Positions 9,661 through 17,727 of a DNA stretch of 64,000 bases are shown piece by piece; the stretch's first letter is position 1; each line of letters opens with the position of its first letter. Source of the DNA: Rhodobacteraceae bacterium NBU2976 (GTDB lineage Bacteria; Pseudomonadota; Alphaproteobacteria; Rhodobacterales; Rhodobacteraceae). Made by a program: the position numbers and the translations under genes. A model generated the notes under the pieces. The model was given only the letters and a program-made list of their open reading frames with translations, ran no database searches and was not told where the DNA came from. Location of the stretch: contig JALPRQ010000001.1 of assembly GCA_023630215.1 (NCBI GenBank), forward strand, positions 1,860,001 to 1,924,000. Reading direction: 5' to 3'.

Positions 9661-10608
9661 ATGAAATTCGGCGCATCAATCTGGCCATTCCAATGGGATC
9701 CCCCTTATGACCCGGCGATCAAACGCATCGCGGCCAACGGGTTCAAGGCGTTCGAACTGATCGCGTGGAATCTGGAAACACTCAACAGCTATTATACCAA
9801 GGATACCATCAAGAACCTGCGCAGCGTGATCGATGGCGAGGGGCTGACGCTCTCGCAATTTGTGTCGACACCACAGGGGTTGTCGCATCCGGACGCCACG
9901 CAACGCCAATCATCCGTCGAACACTGGAAACGCGCGACCGAGGTGGGCGCAGAGCTGGGCTCGCCGATCATCAACATGGTGTCCTCGCACGGGTTTGGCT
10001 TCAAGGATGGGGCGGAGTTTCCCCGGATCACCACGAAACCGCTGGTGCAGCGCTATGGGGCGAATATCCCCGGTGGACTGGATTGGGATCAGAACTATCG
10101 CGATTATGTCGACGCCGTGCGCGACTGTGCCGCGATCTGCGGGGATGCGGGCGTGTCGATGACCATCGAACCTCACCCGGCCCGCTATGTCGCCAATACT
10201 GACGGCGCGCTTCGCCTGCTGGAACAGGTCAATCACCCCGCGCTTGGGGTGAATTTCGACCCCAGTCACACGTTTCCGGTCGGCGATTTCCCCAACCATT
10301 CAATTTATCGTCTGGGATCGCGGATCAAGCACTGCCATGTGTCGGACAATGATGCCGTGACCAACGTCCACTGGCGCCCCGGCATGGGGAAAATTGACTG
10401 GCGGACGATGTTGCAGGCGTTGAAGGATGTCGGCTTTGATGGCGTGATTTCCATCGAACTAGAGGATGTGCCGGGCGTGGCGCGCGGTCGGAATACGACC
10501 GTCGGACAACCCAACCCCACCGCGTCGGACGAATTTGTTGCGGAAACGGTCGCGGGGATGGAATATCTGAAAGACCTATGTGCCGATATCGGCATCTCGC
10601 TCGATTAG
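9661..10608 (+). CDS. Sugar phosphate isomerase/epimerase-like TIM-barrel protein
   Basis: A 315-residue AP-endonuclease-2/xylose-isomerase-like barrel, the fold of IolE, hydroxypyruvate isomerase and tagatose epimerase. Probable metal and substrate positions are Glu in TIEPHPARY, Asp and His in NFDPSHTF, His in KHCHVSDND, and Glu near the end in SIELED. The ATG at 9661 follows GGGAGG. It is followed 10 bases later by a MetE-like gene and then, beyond a convergent small gene, an enolase-superfamily gene. The mix suggests catabolism of an unusual, perhaps methylated, polyol or sugar acid. The substrate cannot be stated. Confidence 0.82.
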   Translation: MKFGASIWPFQWDPPYDPAIKRIAANGFKAFELIAWNLETLNSYYTKDTIKNLRSVIDGEGLTLSQFVSTPQGLSHPDATQRQSSVEHWKRATEVGAELGSPIINMVSSHGFGFKDGAEFPRITTKPLVQRYGANIPGGLDWDQNYRDYVDAVRDCAAICGDAGVSMTIEPHPARYVANTDGALRLLEQVNHPALGVNFDPSHTFPVGDFPNHSIYRLGSRIKHCHVSDNDAVTNVHWRPGMGKIDWRTMLQALKDVGFDGVISIELEDVPGVARGRNTTVGQPNPTASDEFVAETVAGMEYLKDLCADIGISLD

Positions 10609-10618
10609 GGAGGGGAAG

Positions 10619-11638
10619 ATGATACCAACCACCATCGCCGGCAGCTTGCCGAAACCGGACTGGCTGGCGGAACCGGAAAAGCTGTGGGCCGCATGGAAAC
10701 ATGAGGGGGCGGCCTTGGTCGAGGCGCAGCAGAAATCGGCGCGCGACTGGATCGAATATCAGGAAAGTGTTGGCATCGACATCGTCTCGGATGGCGAGCA
10801 ATTCCGCAAGCATTTCGTCCACGGCTTTCTAGAGGATATCGAAGGCATCGACTGGAACCTGATGACCACGATGGGCATTCGGAACGACCGTTATGACGCA
10901 CAGGTGCCAACGGTCACATCGAAAGTCCGGCGCAAAGGGTCGGTTCACGGCGATGCGGCGCGGTATTGTCGGTCTATCGCAATGGGGCAGTTAAAATTCA
11001 CCCTGCCCGGCCCGATGACGATTTGCGATACGATTGCCAACGCCCATTACGACACCCGCCCCGACATGGCGATGGCCTTTGCCGAGATCCTGAATGACGA
11101 AGCGAAGGAGCTGGAAGCGATTGGCGTAGACGTTATCCAGTTCGACGAACCCGCCTTCAACGCCTTCACGACAGAGGCCGCGACCTGGGGCGTCGAGTGC
11201 CTGAACCGCGCTATCGAAGGGCTGGCCTGTAAAACCGCCGTCCACATCTGCTATGGCTATGGCATTCAGGAAAATATCGACTGGAAGGAGACGTTAGGTT
11301 CCGAATGGCGGCAATATGAGGACTTCTTCCCCGCCCTGAACGGGTCCAACATCCAACAGGTCTCGCTGGAATGTGCGAATTCAAAGGTGCCGATCTCTCT
11401 GATTGGACTGCTGAAGGACAAGGAGGTTCTGGTTGGGTCGATCGACGTCGCCAGTCGCACCATCGAAACACCCGAACAAGTGGCGGCCGTTCTGCGCGAG
11501 GCAATGAAACATCTGCCTGTGGAACAAATCGTCGCCTGCACCAATTGCGGCCTCGCCCCCCTGCCGATGGACGTGGCCCGTGGCAAACTGGCGGCACTTG
11601 GCGCGGGGGCACGGCTGTTGCGGGCCGAGCTAGGCTAA
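10619..11638 (+). CDS. MetE C-terminal-like, cobalamin-independent methyltransferase
   Basis: A 339-residue protein matching only the catalytic half of MetE. The zinc-site pattern of that family is visible: His and Cys in VHICYGYG, a Glu in SLECANS, and Cys in CTNCGLAPLP. The N-terminus TTIAGSLPKP is the usual start of such core-MetE proteins. The ATG at 10619 has GGGAGGGG close upstream. It is probably co-transcribed with the TIM-barrel gene. Core-MetE proteins may make methionine from methylcobamides or demethylate other compounds, so methionine synthase activity should not be assumed. The tail overlaps the convergent small membrane gene by 9 bases. Confidence 0.82.
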   Translation: MIPTTIAGSLPKPDWLAEPEKLWAAWKHEGAALVEAQQKSARDWIEYQESVGIDIVSDGEQFRKHFVHGFLEDIEGIDWNLMTTMGIRNDRYDAQVPTVTSKVRRKGSVHGDAARYCRSIAMGQLKFTLPGPMTICDTIANAHYDTRPDMAMAFAEILNDEAKELEAIGVDVIQFDEPAFNAFTTEAATWGVECLNRAIEGLACKTAVHICYGYGIQENIDWKETLGSEWRQYEDFFPALNGSNIQQVSLECANSKVPISLIGLLKDKEVLVGSIDVASRTIETPEQVAAVLREAMKHLPVEQIVACTNCGLAPLPMDVARGKLAALGAGARLLRAELG

Positions 11639-11899
11639 CAGATTGACGAACATCGACAAAAATATTGCGCCAAACATCGCCAATGTCGCCAGGATCAGCA
11701 GATTTCGGCGCTTCCTGTCCGCATCGGATTTTGCGAAATACCAGAACTCCTTGAGAGAGGAGAATGGCCCCGGAAAAGTTTTACCTGTCTTTGCCTCCGC
11801 CCGTTTGCGCAGCAGGAATAGGGTCGAGAACATCAGATACGCCCAGCACACGAAGGCCAGACCCAACACAACAAACGCAGCGATATTGTAAATGGTCAT
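11630..11899 (-). CDS. Small membrane protein, unknown function
   Basis: An 89-residue protein with two hydrophobic helices, one near the N-terminus (IYNIAAFVVLGLAFVCWAYL) and one at the C-terminus (LLILATLAMFGAIFLSMFV). They flank a basic, probably cytoplasmic loop. The start at 11899 has AAGGGA 7 bases upstream; an upstream in-frame start at 11947 lies close to the divergent gene and lacks one. It sits in opposite orientation between the MetE-like and enolase-superfamily genes and interrupts that cluster. No family recognised. Confidence 0.6.
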   Translation of the reverse strand: MTIYNIAAFVVLGLAFVCWAYLMFSTLFLLRKRAEAKTGKTFPGPFSSLKEFWYFAKSDADRKRRNLLILATLAMFGAIFLSMFVNLLA

Positions 11900-11985
11900 G
11901 CAATCCCTTTCTGTCAGGAATCTAGGCTGGATAACCGAATGTCGCAAACAAACGATATTGTGCCGGTCAGAGCTGGAGGAAACCG

Positions 11986-13155
11986 ATGAAAATCACCGCG
12001 CTTGAAACGCTGCATGCGGATGGTGGCTGGCGGCCGCTGTCCTTTGTCAAGGTCTCGACCGACGAAGGTATCATCGGCTGGTCAGAATATAGCGAGGCCG
12101 TCGGAAATATCGGCACAAGCGCAGCAATTGAGCGGCTGGGCACCCTGCTGATTGGGCAGGATCCGACACGGGTGGAATGGTGCATAGCGATTTGTGATCG
12201 GAAAACCATTCCCGTGCCCTCGGGTATCGCGGCCCATGCACGTGGCGCGGTGGCGAATGCGTTGTTGGATGTCGCCGCCAAAGCCGCCGGGGTTTCCGTT
12301 TCCGCCCTGTTCGGTGGCAAGGTCCGCGACACAGTTCCCGTCTATTGGACCCATTTCTGCGGCCCCCGCATCAACCACCCCGACGCCGTCGCCCTACCCC
12401 CGGTGCGGAGTTACGCCGACATTTCCGAACTGGCGTCGCGGGCAAAGGCCGAAGGCTACCCCGCCGTCAAAATGAATATCTTTCGCCAGACCGCAGACGG
12501 CTTCACCGGCTGGTCCCCGGGTCATGGCGTTGGCCCCGGCTATCCCGCACTCAACCCCAACAAGGACATGTTCAACGCCCTTGAACGCCAGATCGAGGCG
12601 ATTAAAGCGGGTGCAGATATCGACGTCATGGTCGACCTCAATTTTAACTTCAAGCTGGAAGGGTTCACCCAGATCCTGCGCAGGTTGGAAAAATGGGACC
12701 TGTTCTGGGCAGAACTGGACATGTATGACCCGCACGCCATGGCGCGGCTAAAGGAACGGACCGTGACGCCGGTGGTTGGCGGAGAGAGTCTGTATCACCG
12801 CCGCGAATATCGTCCCTTCTTTGAAAATTACGCGATGGATGTGGCCGTGGTGGATGTCGTTTGGAACGGGTTTCTGGAAAGTTACAAAATCGCGCTGATG
12901 GCCGAAACTTACGAGCTAAACGTCGCGCCCCACAATTTCTATGGCTATCTTGGCGACCATATCAGCGGCCACTTTGCCGCCACCATCCCCAATCTGAAAA
13001 TCATGGAGTTCGAGGTCGAGGACATCCCCTGGCGCGGTGACTTCTTCACCCATGCGCCGGACATAAAAAACGGCGAATTCACCATCCCGGACCGCCCCGG
13101 CTGGGGCTGCGATGTGGTCGAAGAGGCCGTTCGCGCCCGCCCGTGGCAGGGCTAA
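11986..13155 (+). CDS. Enolase-superfamily enzyme (mandelate racemase/muconate lactonizing type)
   Basis: A 389-residue member with an N-terminal capping domain and C-terminal barrel. The three metal ligands appear as Asp217 (VDLNFNF), Glu243 (WAELD) and Glu267 (GGES). Candidate acid/base residues are Lys162 (VKMN) and His316 (VAPHNFYG). This pattern fits sugar-acid dehydratases, though the exact group cannot be named. The ATG at 11986 has GGAGGAAACC upstream. It lies close to the TIM-barrel and MetE-like genes and probably shares their pathway. Its stop overlaps the convergent hemerythrin-like gene by four bases. Confidence 0.87.
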   Translation: MKITALETLHADGGWRPLSFVKVSTDEGIIGWSEYSEAVGNIGTSAAIERLGTLLIGQDPTRVEWCIAICDRKTIPVPSGIAAHARGAVANALLDVAAKAAGVSVSALFGGKVRDTVPVYWTHFCGPRINHPDAVALPPVRSYADISELASRAKAEGYPAVKMNIFRQTADGFTGWSPGHGVGPGYPALNPNKDMFNALERQIEAIKAGADIDVMVDLNFNFKLEGFTQILRRLEKWDLFWAELDMYDPHAMARLKERTVTPVVGGESLYHRREYRPFFENYAMDVAVVDVVWNGFLESYKIALMAETYELNVAPHNFYGYLGDHISGHFAATIPNLKIMEFEVEDIPWRGDFFTHAPDIKNGEFTIPDRPGWGCDVVEEAVRARPWQG

Positions 13156-13709
13156 ACCCCGATCCCGTAATAGCCAAGCGCATCGCCAATCTGCTCTTCC
13201 TCGTAACCGAAATGGGACAGTAGCACGCGATCAAGCGCGTCATAAACCTCGACCACTGCATCAAAACTTTCCTTCGACGTGTCGTCGAACAAGGCCACGA
13301 TCCGTTCGATCAGCTTTTCCAACAATGCATGCACGATCTTGTGCTCGGCAATCAGACGTTCGGCCACCGCTTTCAGGCCGTTCGGCTTGTCCAGCAAATG
13401 CGGGAAAATCGCCTGATCCTCGATCATATGGTGCATTTCAATCGCGCGACAATGCTGCCCGCACAGGTTTCCAAAACGGCGGTAGTTTTCAAGGATCGGC
13501 AAAGCTTCGGCCATGTCTTTCAGTTTGGTCACCGATCCCTCACCTGCGCGGACCTGATCCAGATAAGCGCGCAGCTGATCCATGTTGCCTTTGTAATGGT
13601 TATGAATCATGCGCAAATGCCGCCCAGCCGCTTTTTGATGCGGCTGGACGTCCAGCTTCTCTGCGACAGGACGTGTTGCATCGTCAAGAAACTCGATACC
13701 TTCAATCAT
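13152..13709 (-). CDS. Hemerythrin-like (HHE domain) protein
   Basis: A 185-residue helical protein with histidine/glutamate iron-ligand patterns: HLRMIHNHYKGN, CRAIEMHHMIEDQAIFPHL, AEHKIVHALLEKL and a final FGYEEEQI. These resemble cation-binding HHE domains that carry a di-iron centre and bind O2 or NO, or act in metal repair. The start at 13709 begins MIEGIEFLDD; the longer frame to 13766 has no ribosome site. It lies 71 bases downstream of luxI on the same strand and could be read through from the quorum-sensing genes. Confidence 0.8.
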   Translation of the reverse strand: MIEGIEFLDDATRPVAEKLDVQPHQKAAGRHLRMIHNHYKGNMDQLRAYLDQVRAGEGSVTKLKDMAEALPILENYRRFGNLCGQHCRAIEMHHMIEDQAIFPHLLDKPNGLKAVAERLIAEHKIVHALLEKLIERIVALFDDTSKESFDAVVEVYDALDRVLLSHFGYEEEQIGDALGYYGIGV

Positions 13710-13780
13710 GAAACCCTCCGTTTCGCCCCTACATAAACACACCGTGAGCAAAGCGAAACCGGGCACTTTTGGGTAACCGC

Positions 13781-14371
13781 CTAGTGCAAATTGTTCGTCA
13801 AAAACATCTGCGCAACTTGGGTCCTAACGCCATCGATTTCCATTACCGGTCCTGCGGGTTCCGCATTCAGCCCAAGTCGACCAATCCAACGTGACCAGAC
13901 TGCCGGCACCAGTCCCAGCACTCGGGTCGCTCCGAATTGGCGCGATGCCGATATCATTTCCCGCATCAGATCCGCTTGAACTTGCAGCCGCATTTCGGAC
14001 TGAACATCCGCAGAAACAAACACCCGCGACGATTCCCAAACATTCGCCTCGACCGGCGCTTCAAAGTCCAGCAGGTTACTGGGAATGGACTCCAACAATC
14101 CCCGCTGTGCGTCACGGATCATATAGGAATAGATGCCACATTTTGCGGTGGTTGGCGTCAAACGGATTCCCGCCAGAACGCGGCCATGTTCATGAACCGC
14201 AATCCATCGACTGGCAGGTGTGTCATACTGATCATATTCCATCCCGTCGGCTTCGGGCAGGTCCCATTTGTTCCGAAGAATGAAGCTTTCGCGTCTAGCG
14301 CGTAGCAAGCTTATAAATAACTCGCCATGCGTGTGTAGATTGGTGAAAGAAAGGGTAGTGCTAACAGGCAT
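13781..14371 (-). CDS. luxI: Acyl-homoserine-lactone synthase (LuxI family)
   Basis: A 196-residue enzyme joining an acyl-ACP to SAM to make an N-acyl-homoserine lactone signal. The invariant LuxI residues are all visible: Arg26/27 and Phe30 (RARRESF), Trp36, Asp47, Asp50, Arg70 (GIRLTPT), and Glu113 and Arg116 (WESSRV). The ATG at 14371 has GGGAG 7 bases upstream. It follows the luxR gene by 57 bases on the same strand, the standard cognate layout. The acyl chain length cannot be inferred; long-chain signals are common in marine roseobacters. Confidence 0.95.
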   Translation of the reverse strand: MPVSTTLSFTNLHTHGELFISLLRARRESFILRNKWDLPEADGMEYDQYDTPASRWIAVHEHGRVLAGIRLTPTTAKCGIYSYMIRDAQRGLLESIPSNLLDFEAPVEANVWESSRVFVSADVQSEMRLQVQADLMREMISASRQFGATRVLGLVPAVWSRWIGRLGLNAEPAGPVMEIDGVRTQVAQMFLTNNLH

Positions 14372-14428
14372 ATTAATGCTCCCGCTGGTTGGTTTGAAAC
14401 TGTAAGGAACCCCGACGGGGAAACGCGA

Positions 14429-15040
14429 TCAGATGATCTTGATGTCTTTGGCGCGTTGGATAGCTTCGGCGGTGGTACGCGCCATCAGTCGCGTCCGCGC
14501 CGAGCTGAGCCTGGCCTTCAATGCGCTTTCAGAAATACCAATCATCGCAGCCGCCGCAGCGTGGCGGTGACCGTCCGCGATCAAGCGAAGGGCTTCCTTC
14601 TGTGCATGCGTCAGATCGGTTGGAGGTTCCGATATCTGATGCAATTCTTTTATGATTGTTTCTATCGCCAACATCTCGTCGGTGTGAAACTCGCGATCAT
14701 CACGTGCGCACCCGGCGATGGTTCGTGAATTCAACGGGCCACATGACACCGCCACGCCGAATTTCAGACCAAAATCTTTCGCCTGTTCCATGATTCCGAA
14801 CGTATCGGGCACATTGATTTCGCTCCAGCGGATTGCGCCGTCGTCACCAAATCCCCACGCAATCATCGGGTCACGTAATGCATAGCCTTTTTCGGTATAG
14901 ATATTCGTCCATTCCGGATCGTAGGTCTGAAACATGATCAAGGGTGACGCGAAGCGAATATGCAGTCCCACAAAGTATCCACTCGGCGCTAAAGGCGCTA
15001 ATTTATCAAGCAGATCATCAATGCCATTTTGTAAATACAT
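14429..15040 (-). CDS. luxR: LuxR-family quorum-sensing regulator
   Basis: A 203-residue regulator with an N-terminal autoinducer-binding domain and C-terminal LuxR helix-turn-helix. Ligand-pocket residues are Trp44, Tyr48, Asp57, Pro58 and Trp62 (EWTNIY...RDPMIAW). The DNA-binding part has LTHAQKEALRLIADG, the usual Glu and Gly of the fold. The ATG at 15040 (MYLQNG) fits the usual family length; a GTG at 15106 would add 22 residues, and neither start has a strong ribosome site. The cognate luxI lies downstream. I could not find a convincing lux-box palindrome. Confidence 0.9.
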   Translation of the reverse strand: MYLQNGIDDLLDKLAPLAPSGYFVGLHIRFASPLIMFQTYDPEWTNIYTEKGYALRDPMIAWGFGDDGAIRWSEINVPDTFGIMEQAKDFGLKFGVAVSCGPLNSRTIAGCARDDREFHTDEMLAIETIIKELHQISEPPTDLTHAQKEALRLIADGHRHAAAAAMIGISESALKARLSSARTRLMARTTAEAIQRAKDIKII

Positions 15041-15245
15041 TCGAAATAGTAGAATAAATTGCGGGCCTACAATTTTATGGCGATTGAACCCAAAGTTCAA
15101 TGCCACAGCCGCCCACGCCGCGCTTTACTTTGCGTTAGCAAGCGAAATGCCATGTGGGTAACAAAAAAAGCGGTTCCCCGCCGTATCTCTGCAAGTTTTA
15201 ACCCACAATACCGCATAAAGCGGCGGTCTTGCGAAAAGGGGGAAA

Positions 15246-15332
15246 TGGTGCGGCTGAGAAGACTCGAACTTCCACGGGAGTTACCCCACAGCGACCTCAA
15301 CGCTGCGCGTCTACCAATTCCGCCACAGCCGC
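15246..15332 (-). tRNA. tRNA-Leu (GAG)
   Basis: Read on the minus strand: acceptor GCGGCTG pairs with CAGCCGC, anticodon stem CAGCG/CGCTG encloses loop TTGAGGT (anticodon GAG). A long variable arm TGGGGTAACTCCCG marks a class II tRNA. T-arm GTTCGAGTC, and the CCA end is encoded at 15246-15248. Confidence 0.96.
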
Positions 15333-15478
15333 ACGATCAGTGTCGCGCTCTATAGACGAGCAATTGGGGATTGTGAAGCCGAAAATACATCCCAACGCGA
15401 TGGTTATTTAGGACATTGTCGCACCTGTTCGACTGTGCCACACTTCCCCAGAAATTTACGATACAAGAGATAGCACAG

Positions 15479-16117
15479 ATGATCATTTTCGGCACCCGCG
15501 GGATTACCACCACCCCCAACACGGGAACATTCCATTGTCCAAACTGTCAGGGCGATCAGGATTTCCGTCAGCGACGCGTTCGGCGCTTTTTTCACCTTTA
15601 TTTCATTCCCATCATTCCGCTGAACACGGTCGGCGAATATGTGGAATGTCGGGCCTGCAAAGACACGTATAATACGCGTGTCCTCAGCTATAATCCCGCA
15701 GCCGCAGCAGAACAGCTCGAAGCCGAATACAAAGCGGCAATCCGAAGCGTGATGATACATATCCTGCTGGCCGATGGTCATATCGATGACACCGAAGTCG
15801 ACACCGTCATAGATATATACGAGCGGATCAGCCAACAGCGGCTTACCCAGCGCGAGGTTCACGAGAATATCGATACCATTCGCAGGTCAGGGATCAGCTT
15901 TACACGCCATCTTCAGGCGCTACAGGGACGGCTGAACGATACCGGCAAAGAAACCGTGTTGCGATCCGCCTTGATGGTGGCGTTGGCGGACGGCGAATTT
16001 CACGAAAGCGAACAGAAAATGCTGACCCAAGTCGGGCTTGACCTTGGTATGACACCTGCCCATGTCAAAGGTGTGATCCATGACACAATGTCCGAACCCT
16101 CGCAATCTGTTCACTGA
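15479..16117 (+). CDS. Zinc-ribbon plus TerB-domain protein
   Basis: A 212-residue soluble protein. The N-terminal part has Cys20-x2-Cys23 (FHCPNCQGD) and Cys57-x2-Cys60 (VECRACK), a zinc ribbon with a hydrophobic loop between the pairs ([13 protein letters not shown]). The C-terminal half is a TerB/DjlA-like helical domain: [16 protein letters not shown] and [19 protein letters not shown] are the two acidic repeats. The start at 15479 fits the ribbon; the frame extends to 15416 without a ribosome site. lipB starts 11 bases after its stop, so they are probably co-transcribed. Function unknown; tellurite resistance is not implied. Confidence 0.8.
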   Translation: MIIFGTRGITTTPNTGTFHCPNCQGDQDFRQRRVRRFFHLYFIPIIPLNTVGEYVECRACKDTYNTRVLSYNPAAAAEQLEAEYKAAIRSVMIHILLADGHIDDTEVDTVIDIYERISQQRLTQREVHENIDTIRRSGISFTRHLQALQGRLNDTGKETVLRSALMVALADGEFHESEQKMLTQVGLDLGMTPAHVKGVIHDTMSEPSQSVH

Positions 16118-16128
16118 TACGGCCACGA

Positions 16129-16794
16129 ATGCCCCACCCCCTTCCCGAACTCCGACATTCCGGTGTCATCGCCTATCCCGAGGCCCTTCACCAGATGGAG
16201 GAACGGGTCGCCGCGATGCACAAAGGCACCGCCCGCGAACTGTTGTGGTTTCTGGAACACCCGCCGCTTTACACATCCGGGACAAGCGCAAAAGCGCAAG
16301 ACCTTCTGACCCCTAACAGCTTTCCCGTCTATGACGCCAAGCGAGGTGGCGAATATACCTATCACGGTCCCGGCCAGCGGGTCGTATATACGATGCTTGA
16401 CCTCAATCGTCGTGGCAAGGACATCCGCGCCCTTGTCACAGCGCTAGAGGAATGGGTGATTGCCACGCTGGCCGAATTTAACGTGATCGGCGAACGTCGC
16501 CCTGATCGTGTCGGGGTCTGGGTGGTTCGCCCTGACAAACCCCGCCTTGCAACCGGTGACATGGCCGAGGATAAAATCGCCGCAATCGGTATACGGGTCC
16601 GGCGCTGGATCACGTTCCACGGCATTTCAATAAATGTCGAACCGGACCTGACACATTATGATGGTATTGTCCCATGCGGCATTGCCGATTACGGCGTGAC
16701 CAGTCTGGTTGATCTTGGGTTGCCAGTCACGCTTGCTGATCTGGATAGCGCACTGATAAAAACCTTCCCAAAGGTTTTTACCGACAATTTCTAG
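16129..16794 (+). CDS. lipB: Octanoyl-[acyl-carrier-protein]-protein N-octanoyltransferase
   Basis: LipB moves octanoate from octanoyl-ACP to lipoyl domains of 2-oxoacid dehydrogenases and GcvH in the cytoplasm. The 221 residues contain [15 protein letters not shown], catalytic Lys149 in [13 protein letters not shown] and catalytic Cys183 in VPCGI. Length is normal. It lies 11 bases after the TerB gene. Its stop overlaps by a few bases the end of the convergent exported-protein gene. Confidence 0.95.
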   Translation: MPHPLPELRHSGVIAYPEALHQMEERVAAMHKGTARELLWFLEHPPLYTSGTSAKAQDLLTPNSFPVYDAKRGGEYTYHGPGQRVVYTMLDLNRRGKDIRALVTALEEWVIATLAEFNVIGERRPDRVGVWVVRPDKPRLATGDMAEDKIAAIGIRVRRWITFHGISINVEPDLTHYDGIVPCGIADYGVTSLVDLGLPVTLADLDSALIKTFPKVFTDNF

Positions 16795-17186
16795 TTCATA
16801 ACCAGCCGGAACGGACCAATTTCTTCGACCTGCTCGTCAGGCAAATTGATCTGAATATAGCTTTCCATCGATCTCGGATCGAAGGTCCGCGCCACAAATT
16901 CTGCAGACGTTTCGGTCAATTGCGTGATTGAGACAACAGCTGTTGGACAATCAAACCCAATACAGGTCACGGTATGTGCGGGAATCTGCACATCTCCAAG
17001 GCGAGTGGTGATCGTATAGAACCCACGGTTCACGGCGACCAGATCCCCTGCGATATCCAGCGTTCCATCATGCGAGACCAATCTTACAGACCCGAATGTT
17101 TCAGCATGTCCTTTGTTAACGCCGACAACAGAAATCAACAAAATCAGCGCGACGAAAGCACCAGACGTAAAGCGATTATCAAACAA
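16791..17186 (-). CDS. Exported protein of unknown function, probable TTG start
   Basis: The 131-residue product has a signal peptide: short basic N-terminus, hydrophobic core [16 protein letters not shown], likely cleavage after GHA. The mature part ([22 protein letters not shown], given in part, then [20 protein letters not shown]) resembles the N-terminal segment found in some rhodobacterial periplasmic OmpA/phosphate-binding-like proteins. That resemblance is from memory and uncertain. The TTG at 17186 was chosen because AGGAGA lies 6 bases upstream; the frame is open to 17228 with no such site. One Cys pair could form a disulfide. Confidence 0.6.
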   Translation of the reverse strand: MFDNRFTSGAFVALILLISVVGVNKGHAETFGSVRLVSHDGTLDIAGDLVAVNRGFYTITTRLGDVQIPAHTVTCIGFDCPTAVVSITQLTETSAEFVARTFDPRSMESYIQINLPDEQVEEIGPFRLVMN

Positions 17187-17727
17187 TTTTTGTCTCCTGC
17201 ACTCAGCAAAAAATACTTGCTGTAACAACCAGTTACTTTGTCTGAAGGACCAGAATTTCCTGAACCGGGCAACAAAAATTTTAGGCGATGTCCCTCACTT
17301 CAGCCGGTTTGAAATGGTGAACGAAACGCTAACGCCCTCAAACTACACGAAATTTTCCGCTGATTTTTTCAGAATAAATTATAACGCTAAAATAATTGGA
17401 TAAAGTTAATTTTCCCGCTGTGGTTGTGCCGCTATTTTTGCAAAAATCCATAGATTTAAATTTGTTAATACTTTCGAATCAACGTCGCCCCAAACCGCGT
17501 TCCTGCTTTCCCGTATCAGCCTCAGCAGACGACGATTTCGTTCACAAAATCGGCCCGTCCGATCAGCATATGTATTTTGAACCCATAAAATCCGGGATTC
17601 GTGCCGCTAATTGCGGGTTGCGGCAATCAGGACAGTTGAGCATCCGGGCATGGCACGTTACACCCGTTCAAAACAAACGCGAATTCGTGGGGATTCGCGC
17701 AAGTGTCACAGGTGTCAGGAGATAACA
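17187..17727. other. AT-rich intergenic region upstream of ctaD
   Basis: About 540 bases between the divergent exported-protein gene and ctaD. The middle (17330-17480) is strongly AT-rich and probably holds the ctaD promoter. ORFs here lack ribosome sites and recognisable products. I found no RNA gene or clear operator. Confidence 0.5.

Noticed and set aside
13891-14305. Overlapping plus-strand ORFs across luxI
   Set aside because: They are shadows of the LuxI gene; all invariant LuxI residues are on the minus strand.
17611-17727. N-terminal extension of ctaD (39 residues)
   Set aside because: The strong ribosome site AGGAGAT sits inside the extension, directly before the ATG at 17728, and the extra residues resemble no CtaD.
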